A program made the position numbers and the translations under genes. From Mangifera indica (lineage: Eukaryota > Streptophyta > Magnoliopsida > Sapindales > Anacardiaceae), in contig NC_058146.1 in assembly GCF_011075055.1 (NCBI RefSeq), positions 13,904,820 to 13,968,819 of the forward strand: 64,000 bases of DNA. Reading direction: 5' to 3'. Shown here piece after piece: positions 37,170 through 49,204 of this stretch. Numbering within the stretch: the stretch's first letter is position 1; each line of letters begins with the position of its first letter. The notes below the pieces were generated by a model. It did no database searches and was not told the DNA's origin. It saw only the letters and a program-made list of their open reading frames with translations.

Positions 37170-38480
37170 AGCATGAGTTGATATATTGTAAAACGATGAA
37201 ATTTGAAAAAACGAAACTGAAATTCGAATTCTAAAAATTGAAAAACCCTAGAATGGTAACAATCGAGAAATTCTTCAAAAATCTGAAAAATACGAGTCGA
37301 TATATTGTAAAATGGTGAAATTTGAAAAAATAGAATTCAAATTCAAATTCTAAAAGTTGAAAAACCCTAGAATGACAACAATCTAAAAATTCTTCGAAAA
37401 TCTAAAAAATACGAGTCGATATATCATAAAACGATAAAATTCAAAAAACAGAACTGAAATTCGAATTCTAAAAGTTGAAAAACCCTACAATGGTAACAAT
37501 CGAAAAATTCTTCAGAAATTTGAAAAATACGAGTCGATATATCGTAAAATAGTAAAATTCGAAAAAACGGAATTGAAATTCGAATTCTAAAAGTTGAAAA
37601 ACCCTAGAATGACAACAATAAAAAAATTCTTTGAAAATCTGAAAAATACGAGTAGATATATCGTAAAACAGTAAAATTCGAAAAAACGAAACTGAAATTC
37701 GAATTCTAAAAGTTGAAAAACCCTAGAATGGCAACAATCGAAAAATTCTTTAAAAATCTAAAAAATACGAGTCGATATATCGTAAAACAGTAAAATTCGA
37801 AAAAACGGAATTGAAATTCGAATTCTAAAAATTGAAAAACCCTAGAGTGACAACAATAAAAAAATTCTTCGAAAATCTGAAAAATACGAGTCGATATATA
37901 GTAAAACAGTAAAATTCGAAAAAATGGAATTAAAATTCGAATTCTAAAAGTTGAAAAACCCTAGAATGACAACAATTGAAAAATTCTTCGAAAATCTGAA
38001 AAATACGAGTCGATATATTGTAAAACAGTAAAATTCAAAAAAACAGAATTGAAATTTGAATTCTAAAAGTTGAAAAACCCTAAAATGGCAACAATCGAAA
38101 AATTCTTCGAAAATCTGAAAAATACGAGTCGATATATCGTAAAACAAAAATTGGAAAAAACAGAATTGAAATTTGAATTCTAAAAGTTGAAAAACCCTAG
38201 AATGGCAACAATCGAAAAATTCTTCGAAAATCTGAAAAATACAAGTCGATATATCTTAAAACGATAAAATTCAAAAAAACGGAATTGAAATTCGAATTCT
38301 AAAAGTTGAAAAACCCTAGAATGACAACAATCGAAAATTTTTTCAGAAATCTGAAATATATGAGTCGATATATCGTAAAATGGTGAAATTCGAAAAAACG
38401 GAATGAAAATTCGAATTCTAAAAGTTGAAAAACCCTAGAATGACAATAATCGAAAAATTCTTCAGAAATCTGAAAAATAT
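37170..38480 (-). repeat. Tandem array, period about 119 bp (right subterminal)
   Basis: About eleven copies of the reverse complement of the left array unit are present, with aattctaaaagttgaaaaac, a cgatatatcgtaaaac segment and aacaatcgaaaaattcttc in each. Together with the left array they form an inverted pair near the two ends of the Mutator-like element. Confidence 0.9.
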
Positions 38481-38819
38481 GTGTCGTTATATCAAAATAC
38501 CCCCCAATTTTTAATAACATTTCATTTAACCCCTCAATTATCTATTCCTAAAATTTCATTGAGAAATTTATAATGCTCTTAAAATGTTTACTATTAAAAT
38601 ACCCCCTAATTTTAATAAAATTTCATTTAACCCTTTCTAGTTAGTGAGAAGGTTTATATAAATGAAAGAAAGGGTAATTTTGATAGTTTAAAAAAAGTCA
38701 TGGGCATTTTTACTTAAGAATAGTGAATCTGTCTATTTTTGCTTGAAAATAATGGTTTTAGGCTTTTTTGCTTAATAGGGGGGTATTTTGGCCATTTTAA
38801 ATAATTTCCCAAAAAAAAT

Positions 38820-40960
38820 TCACACTTACTAAAATTGAATTTTCCAAATAGGGCTCCCAATGAACATAATTCAAAGAAGCATTACAATTCTAATAAGCAA
38901 CTCTTACCCACCACACCATAGTCCACCAAATAATTCGTCATTGAAATTGTTTGAGCCCAAGAATCTTAAAAAAGGGTTTAAGAAAAGCAAACCTACAAAT
39001 GAATGGGCTCTTGGGCTGTTGACTTTACTTCACAAAAGTGGGCATCAACAAAACCCAACCACACTAGCCACACCCTCTTCGTTTAACCTAGTGTTTTTCA
39101 CACCGGATTGAAGTTCTCTTGGTGAGTGAGACAGTTTGATCTAATTGTTGATTGAACGGTTTAACTGTTAATTAAACCAGCTAACCATTTAAATAAATGT
39201 TAAAATTAATATTTAAAATAATATTATATAGTTAATTATTAAATATATAATTTGAATTGTTATAACATAAAAATAAAATTAATTTAAAAATATATATGAT
39301 CTAATTTGTCAGATAAGGTTTTAGGTTTAAGTTTCAATAATAAAATTTAGTAAATGAAAATTTTCAACTAATGTCGATAATTGAATCAAACCCAAATTTT
39401 TACCTGAGTAAATCTCCAATCAGGACAGTGTGATCGAATTGAACCATTGTCCAATCTGATCTATCTCTCAAAATAATTTTTTTATTTCATTTTAATAAGT
39501 GACGGTGAGTTTTTTAAAACCATGGTTTGACCATCACTATGTAGGCTTTGAAGTCCGTTCCAGCTATGCATCATTAAACAACTCGTTCTTCGCATACTTT
39601 AATCATGGATTGAGATGCAAATAGAGGGGGTAAAAGGTAGTCAATTCCAACTATGGATTGAGATGTAATTATGTTAAAATTTTTGAAATAATCTAGTTAA
39701 TTAAGAGTTTTGGATACTACTTGGAAAAAAAAAACCCAAAATTAATGGATTAAGAGCCATTATATTTAAAAGGTCATTGGGTTATAAACCTATTCATTAG
39801 AGGTCTAATTAAACAAACCATATGGGTTCCTAGTGTAGCTTTGTAACCAAAAAAATAAAATGAATATAGCTTTAATAAGTCTCAATCTACCTCCAAGTTG
39901 CATAGCCTTTGAAGTAAATGCCAAAAAAAGGGTAATCTCTAAAAGGATTACAATCCTAATTTAGGGTTAAAAGGTTTTCCTATTGATTTAGGTTAAAGGT
40001 GCCTATATAAATGCACTTAAATTTGGGATTTTCATATAATTCAGTCTCCTAATAAATGCATTATATACTATAGTGAATTAGTATGTTAATGATCATTAGA
40101 CACTTTCTAACCTGTATTGTATCCAAAAAAGATATACTTGCAAACCCTTGCAGAATATTTATCTATTGATTTACATTTGATAAAAGTGTAGCATCCACAG
40201 ACCCATTTTTATTTTTGTATATCAATGTTTCGATGATAGACCTTCGTAATGTTGAGTACTTCATTCCCTTAAATGGATGAGACACAATTTAGTCCCTTAG
40301 ACGGTCAGAACTAGTTAGTTGTTAGTGAGATAGCCACTCAAACTTTTGCTTGATGATCCTTTGTTGAATATGGGCTCAGTCAACAAGTGAGAGGATCATG
40401 CAAACAACCGCGAAGAGAAGATGATTTGATATTATTGACAAAAGAAAGTGATAAAAAATTACGGATACATAATTTTAAGACACTTTTTTAATTTACCTTT
40501 TTTCAGAATTCTTTAATAAAATACCTGATCTCTAGCAAATTCATCCAATTTTTATCCCTTCTCTTCTTCCATTCTAGTCCGGGCAAAACACACTCAACTG
40601 TGGTGGTATGCAGGAATTTAGTTGACGAGGGGCAAATTAAATAACAAAATGAAGTTACTAAATAAAAACCATAATATTAATTATATTGTTTTATGTTTCA
40701 CAACATTTTAAACGCATTGCCTAATAAATCTATACAACAAATCTATTATAGGGGTGCCAAGCTGCCATATTTATCAATAATCTTTATCCAGGAGTAGAGC
40801 TTTCTCCTTCATCTTAAATGAAGAATAATGCAAGATATTATCGGGATATTAAATAAATAATTTATGTGATTTATTTGTGAATGTTGATAAGGTGAAGTTT
40901 ATGGACGTTTTACATTTCTCCATGGAACTGTAAGGGCGACTGACAATTGTTAACTATTTC
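38820..40960. other. Downstream region of BBE copy 3, no gene
   Basis: This is the counterpart of 17625-19763 in copy A, and the two are nearly identical throughout. A short open frame (38860-39111, against 17639-17917) is present in both copies. It has no recognised family and is not preserved in frame in a way that suggests coding. Confidence 0.6.
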
Positions 40961-42565
40961 TTATTTGGCAGATTTAGGAGGGATGCTTTGCTCATTTCTG
41001 AAGAAGTTTTCAGGATCAAACATTGTCTTCACCTTCACCAATCTCTCATAATTCCCATTGAAATACTTCAACCCATAGACTTCACCTTCCTTGGAACTAT
41101 CTTTACCATGGTGGTTAATCCCAATATCAACATCTCTATAGTTCAAATATGCACTTCTTGGATTTTTAGACACAAATGGAGTCATGAAACTGTTAAGACT
41201 TCTTGCCTGAGATGTGTAGTTCTTTTCAAGTTCAATACTGGGTTCTTTCCAAGTCACCGAGTATTGAATTTTGAACAAGTTCCCAGCTCGGTGTGGCATG
41301 GCCGTTTCTGAAGCAGGAATTTCATCCATTCTCCCACCATAAGCATTGAAAACCAACCCAGTTTTTCCCAATTCTATCATTTTTTTCCATAGCAAATTCA
41401 GGGAAACTTTCGTAATCGGTTTCTGAACATAATCTGATTTTCTCTTCAAGAAATCAGCCTTGTTGAGATTTCTGTCAAGCAACGCATCCGGTTTAGTCCC
41501 ATTGTCGAAATTAGCCCACCACAGAACCGAATCAATCCAACTCATCTCCATACAATTTTCTTTCTTCAGCCCCAGTTCAGGAAAATCCTTAGCCAAAAGG
41601 GACACAAGGTCATCCGCCTTTCCTAAATACAATGCCAAAACCGATGCTCTGATTGTCTTTGCCTTGTTTCTCGTCATGGGCTGCAAAAGCATTCTCATGA
41701 ACAAATTCTTATCGGTCGTCGGCGCCACCAGCTGCCATTGATAAACCATATCCGTTGCCTTCTCTTCCAAATACCTTTCAACTCTAAAAACAGTAACCGT
41801 CGCTGGAACCGGAACCAACTTGATCTTATACGATAACACAACGCCAAAACTCGCTCCACCGCCGCCTCTAAGCGCCCAAAATAGATCCTCTCCCATCGCT
41901 TTACGATCAAGAATTCTCCCCTTGACGTCAACAATCTTAGCATCAACAACATTGTCAGTTGACAAACCATACTTTCGCAGCATGTTTCCGTAACCTCCGC
42001 CGCTCAAATGCCCACCAACGCCAACAGTGGGGCAGACGCCGGCGGGAAAGCCGTGCACCTTACTTTTCTCCCAAATCCTGAAATAAACTTCACCCAAAGT
42101 AGCGCCAGCTCCGATCCATGCAGACTCGTCCTTCATGTCAACATCTACTGAACGTAAATTAAACATGTCGAGAATAAAGAACGGACTTTCAGAAATATAC
42201 GAAATCCCCTCATAGTCATGGCCGCCACTGCGGATTTTAAGATGATAACCAACTTGTTTGGAGCAAATCACCGCGGCTTGGACATGAGATTCTTGTAAAG
42301 GAGTAATGATGATCAAAGGCTTCAACGTTTGGGAGCCATTGAAACGGGCGTTTCGGATATACGCCTGTAAAACTGAAGTGTAGGAGGGATTTGCTTGAGC
42401 GTAGAGTATCTTTGATAGGTCGTCTGTGGAATTTGTTTGCTTTTTTAGGCATTGGAGAAAAGTTTGGTAGACTGAATCTGAAGCACCCCATGTGAGGGAC
42501 AGATTCAGAAATTGAAACAAGAGAAGAACAAAAATAGGAGAAAGCAACGTCGTTGTTTTCTTCAT
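40961..42565 (-). CDS. Berberine bridge enzyme-like FAD oxidoreductase, copy 3 (intact)
   Basis: This intronless gene encodes 534 residues. The start is taken at 42565 because the further in-frame ATG at 42640 is upstream of the TATA box. Residues 1-28 are a signal peptide (IFVLLLFQFLNLSLTWGA). Covalent FAD anchors are His116 (RSGGHDYE) and Cys178 (GVCPTVG). Cys39 and Cys101 are the likely disulfide. Tyr118, Tyr192, Lys432, Gln434 and Tyr476 match the BBE-like active-site set, and the BBE segment ends at NEQSIPP. It is the duplicate of the frameshifted copy at 19764. Compared with copy 1 it carries several private changes: MTRNKAKT for VTRNKT, KVSL for KFSL, LNSF for LYSF, YRDVDIG for YRDLDIG. 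It is probably a secreted oxidase of unknown substrate. Confidence 0.95.
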   Translation of the reverse strand: MKKTTTLLSPIFVLLLFQFLNLSLTWGASDSVYQTFLQCLKKQTNSTDDLSKILYAQANPSYTSVLQAYIRNARFNGSQTLKPLIIITPLQESHVQAAVICSKQVGYHLKIRSGGHDYEGISYISESPFFILDMFNLRSVDVDMKDESAWIGAGATLGEVYFRIWEKSKVHGFPAGVCPTVGVGGHLSGGGYGNMLRKYGLSTDNVVDAKIVDVKGRILDRKAMGEDLFWALRGGGGASFGVVLSYKIKLVPVPATVTVFRVERYLEEKATDMVYQWQLVAPTTDKNLFMRMLLQPMTRNKAKTIRASVLALYLGKADDLVSLLAKDFPELGLKKENCMEMSWIDSVLWWANFDNGTKPDALLDRNLNKADFLKRKSDYVQKPITKVSLNLLWKKMIELGKTGLVFNAYGGRMDEIPASETAMPHRAGNLFKIQYSVTWKEPSIELEKNYTSQARSLNSFMTPFVSKNPRSAYLNYRDVDIGINHHGKDSSKEGEVYGLKYFNGNYERLVKVKTMFDPENFFRNEQSIPPKSAK

Positions 42566-42609
42566 TGTTTTTAGGTTTTTTGTGCTATGAAGAAAGCTAG
42601 AGAGACATT

Positions 42610-42619
42610 GTATATATAC
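42610..42619 (-). promoter_or_regulatory. TATA box of BBE copy 3
   Basis: The minus strand reads gtatatatac about 45-54 bases upstream of the ATG at 42565, the same position as in copy 2. Confidence 0.65.
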
Positions 42620-43564
42620 ACCATTAATGGCTGTTATCATGAGTCATACTCAACCAAATGCTAGAAAGGAAACAGACTAGCAAATTTAACTACAAATTTA
42701 GAGATTTAGGCAAGAAAATTAAACAAAATCTAAAATTACCATATTGACTATTATTAGATTAATCAACCAGCCAAAAAAAATTTCCAACCCAAAATTTGAT
42801 AATAAGCAATTTCCCACCATTTAAATTTAGAAAGTATTTTGTCTCTCCTCCGTCAAATGGTGATTAATATCACTTAAACCTATATTTACACAAATTAATT
42901 TTGACTCCTTTTATACTTTTCATTTTCCTCTCCAACTTCCTTTTCCGCCCTTTTTTCTCCTTTATTACCTAGGAAGTAAATACAGGAAGGGGAAAAAAGG
43001 TATGAGAATTATATAAGTATAATATGACAAATGGTAAAAAATATTTCATAAAAAAGGTTAAAAAATTCGAATACTAGAAAAATATAAAATGTATATATAT
43101 AGGTTTAATATGACACACTGTTAATAATATGTTTTTAAAATTATAGATATATCAATTATACTTTTAATATTTTCACGGATCTCCTAGTTAAAATTAATAT
43201 AACAATTCATATGTAAAATATTTAATTGATCATTAAAATTAATACATCATATTCAATCACTGTACCACTAGATGAATATACAACAAGATTTATAGAAAAT
43301 TGGTGTCTTAAATTTATCTATATATCAGATATTAAAAAAATTACAAAAATGACAAAGTTACAAACAATCAAAGGAAAAAATAATAAAAATTCATCTTTTT
43401 GGAGAATAACAAAGATGAAGTGTTGAACGCAACAAAAAAAAAACATCGATTTGGTGTAAAAAAATTATATGAAAAATTTTTTGTTGCTGTTGTGAATATG
43501 AATTTGATGCAATGAATGGAGAGGTTAGAGATTTTAATAAAAAAGGGGTTTTTGTTATCAGTAA

Positions 43565-46500
43565 TATGGTGATTAATTAAAAATTAAAGGGATACTTTCA
43601 TATTAATATCATCAATAAATGCCATTACAAATTACTCAAGAAAGAGTGAAAGACTTTGTTCATCAAATCCATGAATACTACTGGTGCATTAGTTAATTCA
43701 AAGGGCATCTCCAATAACTCATGATGTTCACAACCAATTTTGAAAGTAGTTTATGAAACATTTGACTCTTTAATCTTTAGTTGATGGTACTCTAAGCGTA
43801 AGTCTATCTTAGAGAGAAAACTTAAGCACTTTGTAATTGTTGAACAAATATGAAATTCAAGGCAGTGGATACTTGTTACGAAGTGTCACTTTGTTCAATT
43901 GCCTATAATCAATGCATAATTTGAAAGTTTCATTTTTCTTCTTAACAAACAACATTGAAACTCCCTATGGAAAAACCCTAGGCTTGTTAAATCTCTTTTC
44001 CACCTGTATTGCAATTGTACCTTTAATTCTTTTAGCATAAGATAAACCATTCTATAAGGGGCCAATGATATGAGAGCTATACCAAGAATCAAATATATTG
44101 TGAATTTAATCTTTCTATCAAGTGGCAGCCCTGGTAGATTATCAGGAATACATATGAGAAATCTTTAATCAATAAAATATCTCATATCCTTGATTCACTA
44201 ACTCTAATGTCCACAAAATGTATTAGATAAGTTTGATATCCCTTTCAAAGAAATCGTCTAGCAACATTAGTGGAGATAACACAAGAATGAATGATATGAT
44301 GTTTCCTGCATAAACTAAACTCTTGGTTTCCCTGACTTTCTTAAGGTTGCTTCCTTGCGAAAATAATCTATTATAACACAGTGACAAGCTAGCCAATCCA
44401 TACCTAAAATCACATCAAAATTTTGGATGTTAAAAGGAACTAGATTTACCTCTAACTCATGGGTACCCATTTTTACTATGCAACCCTTATACACATTCTC
44501 CACCATAGGAATAGATACCTCAAATTCACATTCCAAGGGCTTTAACTCTGTTGGCATGCTTAGCAAATGCATATGAAACAAAAGAATGAGTAGAACCAAA
44601 ATCAATTAAAGTGAAAGCCTCTCATTCAAAGATAAGCAACACACTTGTAACCACCTCTAGAGAGGCATTTGCTTCTTGTTTTGTCATAGCAAAAACAAGT
44701 GCTTGAGCCTAAGGTCATCCTAGTCCCTTATGTTGATCACTATTACTATAAGTACCATTAGTTTGCCTTTAAGTACCTATAGTAGACCCTTCCCCAGTTT
44801 GAGGTCATTGTTGTCTCTAATATCAACCACTATTCTCTTGAAAAATTTGTTTGACTAGTCTTTGAGTGACACTCCCACCTTGAGCTAATAAAGGCCAATC
44901 TCATTTAAAATTACCAAACTACCTATAATGATAACAACTCGATGCCTCTTTTTGGCATTGTCTTGAATAAAATCTACCACAACTGTTACATTGCGAGTGT
45001 TGACCCTTGCCAACTTATAGTGTGCTTCCCAAGGACCCTTGATTCCAAGTGTTATTGCCCATTAACTCTTGTCATTTAAACTGTCTTTGACCCTTTTGAG
45101 ATTTGGATCTTGCACTCTGAAAAGATTCACTTGATTGCCCAAAATGTCTACCTTTTTTCATTGGCATTCTATCTTTAAGCTCACTTGTTGCCTAAACACT
45201 AACTTTACGCTTGTGTCCTTCGGATTCTTTTCTCTTTACTTCTACAAGACTCCTCTTAATTCTCATAGTTGCCTCTACCAATTTCCCACAATCTGAGTAA
45301 GAACTCATAATCACTACTTTTTTAATTCGTCCTTGATGATCATCTTCAAATTTTCTACATTTCTCACTCTCATCACCTACAATCAATGGAGCAAACCGAG
45401 GGAGCTCAATGAATTTATTCATATATTCTCCATAGACATTCTTCCTTGGGTCGACCTAATAAATTCACTTCTTTTAGCAACCTAGTACACCTTTGAATAA
45501 TGGTGATCTAAGAACTCTTGACAAAAATTTTCCTAAGTTATCCTGTAGGTACCCTGTATTTTTGTTGTACCATTTTCCACTAGTGATATACCTTTCCCTC
45601 CAAGAGAAAAATAGAAAACCATAATATATGAGTGTTTGAGCACTCTATTACCTCAAATACATGCTCAATTCTAATAATCTATGACTCTGTAATTGTAAGA
45701 TCTTTAGTCCCATCAAAGTTTTTTGCTCATAATTTTCTTACCCATTCAATTGTGTTGACACTTTCTTGATGCACTGTAACTTGATTTTGAGCCATTTTAG
45801 TGACTAATTGAGCCAATATGCCAATAGTTTGCTCCACATTAATCTCATTAGTTTAAGGTTTCACATTCAATTCAACTATTGGTTTAGCTTCTACATTAGG
45901 ACTATATGCAACTGAGTCTACAGGTGATACTTAAGAATCGAGTTTATGGGCGACCGATTCTCCTATTACTTTATCTCTAGGTTCATTTTCCCTTATTGTA
46001 ACTTGAGGAGTTAATAAATCTCTAATAGGTCTTGTGCAAGGTTGGCCATGTCGTCTCATATTGATGCCTACAAAATGTAATTAAATTGACTTTAGAAAAA
46101 CTTATGTGCATAGTTTGTTGTATATTCATCCTATCAGTCTGAGGTTCCACATTCGGTTTAACTACTAGTTCAACCTCTACATTAGGACTATGTGCAACTG
46201 AGTCTACATATGGTACTTGAGAATCGGGTATATGGGAGACCAACTCTCTTATTACTTCATCTCTCTCTAGGTTCATTTTCCCTTATTGTAACTTGAGGAG
46301 TTAATAAATCTCCAATAGGTCTTGTGCAAGGTTGGTCATGTCGTCTCATATTGATGCCTACAAAATGCAATTAAATTGACTTTAGAAAAACTTATGTGCA
46401 TAGTTGGTTGTACATTCATCCTATTGGTTTGAGGTTCCACATTCGGTTCAACTACTAGTTCAACCTCTACATTAGGATTATGTGCAATTGAGTCTACATG

Positions 46501-46719
46501 TGGTACTTGAGAATCGGGTCTATGGGAGACCAACTCTCTTATTACTTCATCTTTAGGCTCATTTTCCCTTCTTGCAACTTGAGGAGTTAATAAATCTTCA
46601 ATAGGTCTCGTGTGAGGTTAGCCACAATGTCTTATGTTGATATCTACAAAATGCAATTAAACTAACTTTAGAAAAACTTATGTGCATGCTTAATGAAATG
46701 CCCTTAGAATTTAAAACCT
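43565..46719 (-). pseudogene. Ty3/gypsy gag-pol remnant, copy B and its gag extension
   Basis: 43565-44477 repeats the pol remnant of copy A. The sequence continues to the right with parts absent from copy A: the rest of the protease domain (PLECEFEVSIPMVENVYKG), a decayed zinc-knuckle region near 44920-45010 (CNSCGRFYSRQC), a gag core (FIELPRFAPLIVGDE...KCRKFEDD, 45192-45422) and a repeated leader. Order and motifs suit a chromovirus of the Tekay/Del type, though the lineage is a guess. Many stops and frameshifts are present. This shows that the gypsy element pre-dates the duplication and that copy A carries only its left part. Confidence 0.8.
45840..46640 (-). repeat. Tandem repeat, period about 290 bp, in the gypsy gag leader
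   Basis: Nearly three copies are present. The word cttgtgcaaggttgg recurs at about 46030 and 46320, with a diverged third at about 46606. Each unit carries a caattaaattgactttagaaaaac segment and an attaggactatgtgcaa segment. The translated units (HIPDSQVPYVDSVAH and RPDSQVPHVDSIAH) remain similar. Confidence 0.85.
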
Positions 46720-46733
46720 AAGCTCTGATACCA
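46720..46733 (-). other. Primer-binding site of the older gypsy element
   Basis: The minus strand reads tggtatcagagctt, the standard site complementary to plant initiator methionine tRNA. It fixes the element's orientation and the inner edge of its 5' LTR at about 46737. Confidence 0.85.
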
Positions 46734-46736
46734 AGT

Positions 46737-49200
46737 TAACATGACCCATCTGAACCCTTTAATCCCATAACATTCTAGCACTCTAATAGAACCTAGAAGG
46801 TTGAAACACGTCTTGCAAATTGTTTAGAAAAATGATTTTATAGCTACCATAAATCACTTAATTATAACATAATATCTAGGCCTTCGACCTGACCATATTT
46901 ACCCACAAAAAACATCTTGATTCCGTTTCAAAATCATGAGAATAAGTTTTAGTTAAACCTCTGACCTTTCAAAATTTACATAAAAATTCTAAAAAAGGGG
47001 TTTACATAGACATACAAAATGAGACACCTACTGGATATGCTATGTCATGGCACAGTCTTAAGCGAAATCACTGCTTGGCACAGTCTTGGAGATGTCTTGC
47101 AGAGGGAAAACTTTTATAAAGGTGAGCTAAAAGGCTTAGTGAGTAGACAGTTATAAATCCTTCCGAGAATATTGAATACATAGTAATAGAAAAAAAAAGT
47201 AATATTCCATAATATGTCAACCTTGTGAAGATGCTAAATTCTAAAGAAATGATTGAAAACATCCTGATTGAAAGCTATACTTAACCAAACAAAAGTTAAT
47301 TATTGCCAAAAACCACAAACTATATCATACACATTTAACTTGAATATGTTCATAACATAACTCTCTTATTCAAGTTCAAACATTTAACAAGAGAGAAAGA
47401 AAATACAAACTAGAAATATCAATGCCCTTTTTCTCTTAGTTGTGTTGAACAAGAAACACTGACACAATCACATCATCACTATTTTAGTAAAATTTAACAA
47501 TACTAAACCTTATCTTATATAGATTTCTTAAATCAGTCATCATACTTCCATATTTTTAATCAATAGCCACTGTGATATGTAAATTAATTAATTAATACAG
47601 TTTTTATGCATACTAAAATTCTGAAATAATTTAATAGAATAAGCGACATACTGTTACAAATGCATACTTAGGAAATATCATGTTAAACACAAGGTTTGAT
47701 GTTCAACAACTTATAATTTATTTATTTTTGCTATTTATTTTTTATTTTTAAGCATCTCACCAAATAATCACTTTAGTTGTTCACTATTTCTAATATCCTC
47801 AAGAGAAATCTATTATACCTAGTGAGAGTCCCCACACAGGCAAAGCGAGAGAGAACTATCATATTCGACATGCTAAATCTCGTTTGGGCAAAACATTTAA
47901 AGTTGTCATATCTGACATAAAATACTATACAAGTAGAATAGTTAAATTTAACATACCTAACATAAATACTGCGTAGACAGAACATTTAAATCTATCATAC
48001 TTGACATAAAATACTACACAGATAGAACACTTAAATTTGTCATAGTTGACATAAAATACTATATTGATAAAACATTTAAATTTGTCATATCTAGCATGAG
48101 ATACTATTCAGACAGAACATTAATCACGTGATATGCATTAGCAAAGAATATTTGAACAATATCATCTCTTAATACCATAATCATAATACAATAATCCAAT
48201 AATAGAATTTAGAATAATCATCATCGGGTAATCCACCACAACCACACCATACTAAATTAACTACATTCAGCTCTATAGTTACCCACGACACTAAACTAAG
48301 CGACAATCAATAATATAATCATACTTATCATTAAACTGAGATTTTCTTCAGCTCTACAACTACACACAACATCAAATAAATTAATATTGAACAATTTCAT
48401 TCGTACACATGACTAGATTTAGAAAATTTTCGGCTCTACAGCCATACACAACATCAATAATTTAAATTTAAGCAATTTTAGTTAGACCAAAACTGAATTA
48501 AACAATTTTAGCTTCACAGCTGCACATACAATATCAATTAATTTAACATTCAGAATTTATAATAATACACAATACTAGATTTAAGTGACCTTCAACTCTA
48601 AAACTACCCCTAGTGAAAATCAACATGTATAAAAGTTTTATTGATTTTTTTAAGAGATGTCCATAAAATCTATAATACTATTTGTCAAGGATTTAAATTA
48701 AGACTATAAAATTTGCATAAAATAAAACTATAGTTGAAAGTTTGTTTCTTACTCATAGATTTGAGTAGATCCAAATTCGATGTTAGAATCTCCTACAAGT
48801 CTTCTTACTTCTTCACTTGTTTGCACCAATTCAAAGCAACATAGTTAAAATTTTTGAAATCCCCAAATTTGAACAGCAAATTCAAAACTTAGATCTAAAA
48901 TGAGTGAAAATGGATATGATACCCTCTTTTCTATCAATTTCCTTTTCTCTTCCTTCTTTTTCGTTTTTTTTCTCTCTTTCTCCTCTTCTCTCTCTTTCTC
49001 TCCTTCTCTTTTGCGTCTTTTTCCCTCATAAATGAAGAAGAAAGCCTAAATGACTTTATTTAGTGTATTACAGGCAATTTACACCTTAAACCCCATATTT
49101 GTACATAATTTTACATAACTCCATAGGTTTTCACAAAAGATATTTTGGCTTTGACCTTCCTAACAAGCATAATTTACCCCTTGAAAGAATCTTGGGGTAT
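46737..49200 (-). repeat. LTR-like sequence of the older gypsy element
   Basis: The sequence outside the primer-binding site should be the 5' LTR. No gene was seen. It contains a 45-bp tandem array, imperfect repeats with gctctacaactacacacaa-type words (about 48260-48600) and a CT-rich tract (about 48960-49015). The outer LTR end could not be fixed. BBE-type flank begins at about 49205. No matching second LTR was recognised. Confidence 0.5.
47890..48120 (+). repeat. Tandem array, period 45 bp
   Basis: Five units are present, each with aacatttaaatttgtcatat, a tgacataaaatactat segment and a cagacag-like end. Unit starts are about 47892, 47937, 47981, 48026 and 48071. Confidence 0.85.
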
Positions 49201-49204
49201 TTAA

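Larger units (their letters stand above)
23508..38810 (+). mobile_element. Mutator-like element (15.3 kb) carrying a Ulp1-type gene
   Basis: The ends are inverted: gggaaattattaaaaatagg on the left, and the reverse complement of the right end reads gggaaattatttaaaatgg. Similarity is patchy further in (aagcaaaaatgccca). The flanks taaaaaaat (23499-23507) and aaaaaaaat (38811-38819) form a 9-bp target duplication with one mismatch. Copy A of the duplication has a single uninterrupted taaaaaaatt here, showing the empty site. Subterminal arrays of a roughly 119-bp repeat lie in opposite orientations at both ends. The cargo is a C48 protease gene related to Ulp1. No mudrA-type transposase was seen, so the element is non-autonomous. 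A gypsy element is nested inside. Confidence 0.9.
23198..44477. repeat. Tandem duplication unit, copy B, split by a 15.3-kb insertion
   Basis: 23198-23507 repeats 17314-17620, and 38819-44477 repeats 17620-23197. The two halves are separated by the Mutator-like element at 23508-38810. Without that insertion and its extra target copy, copy B is about 80 bp longer than copy A. An 80-bp segment at 42851-42930, flanked by cctc on both sides, is absent from copy A and accounts for the difference. Confidence 0.93.
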
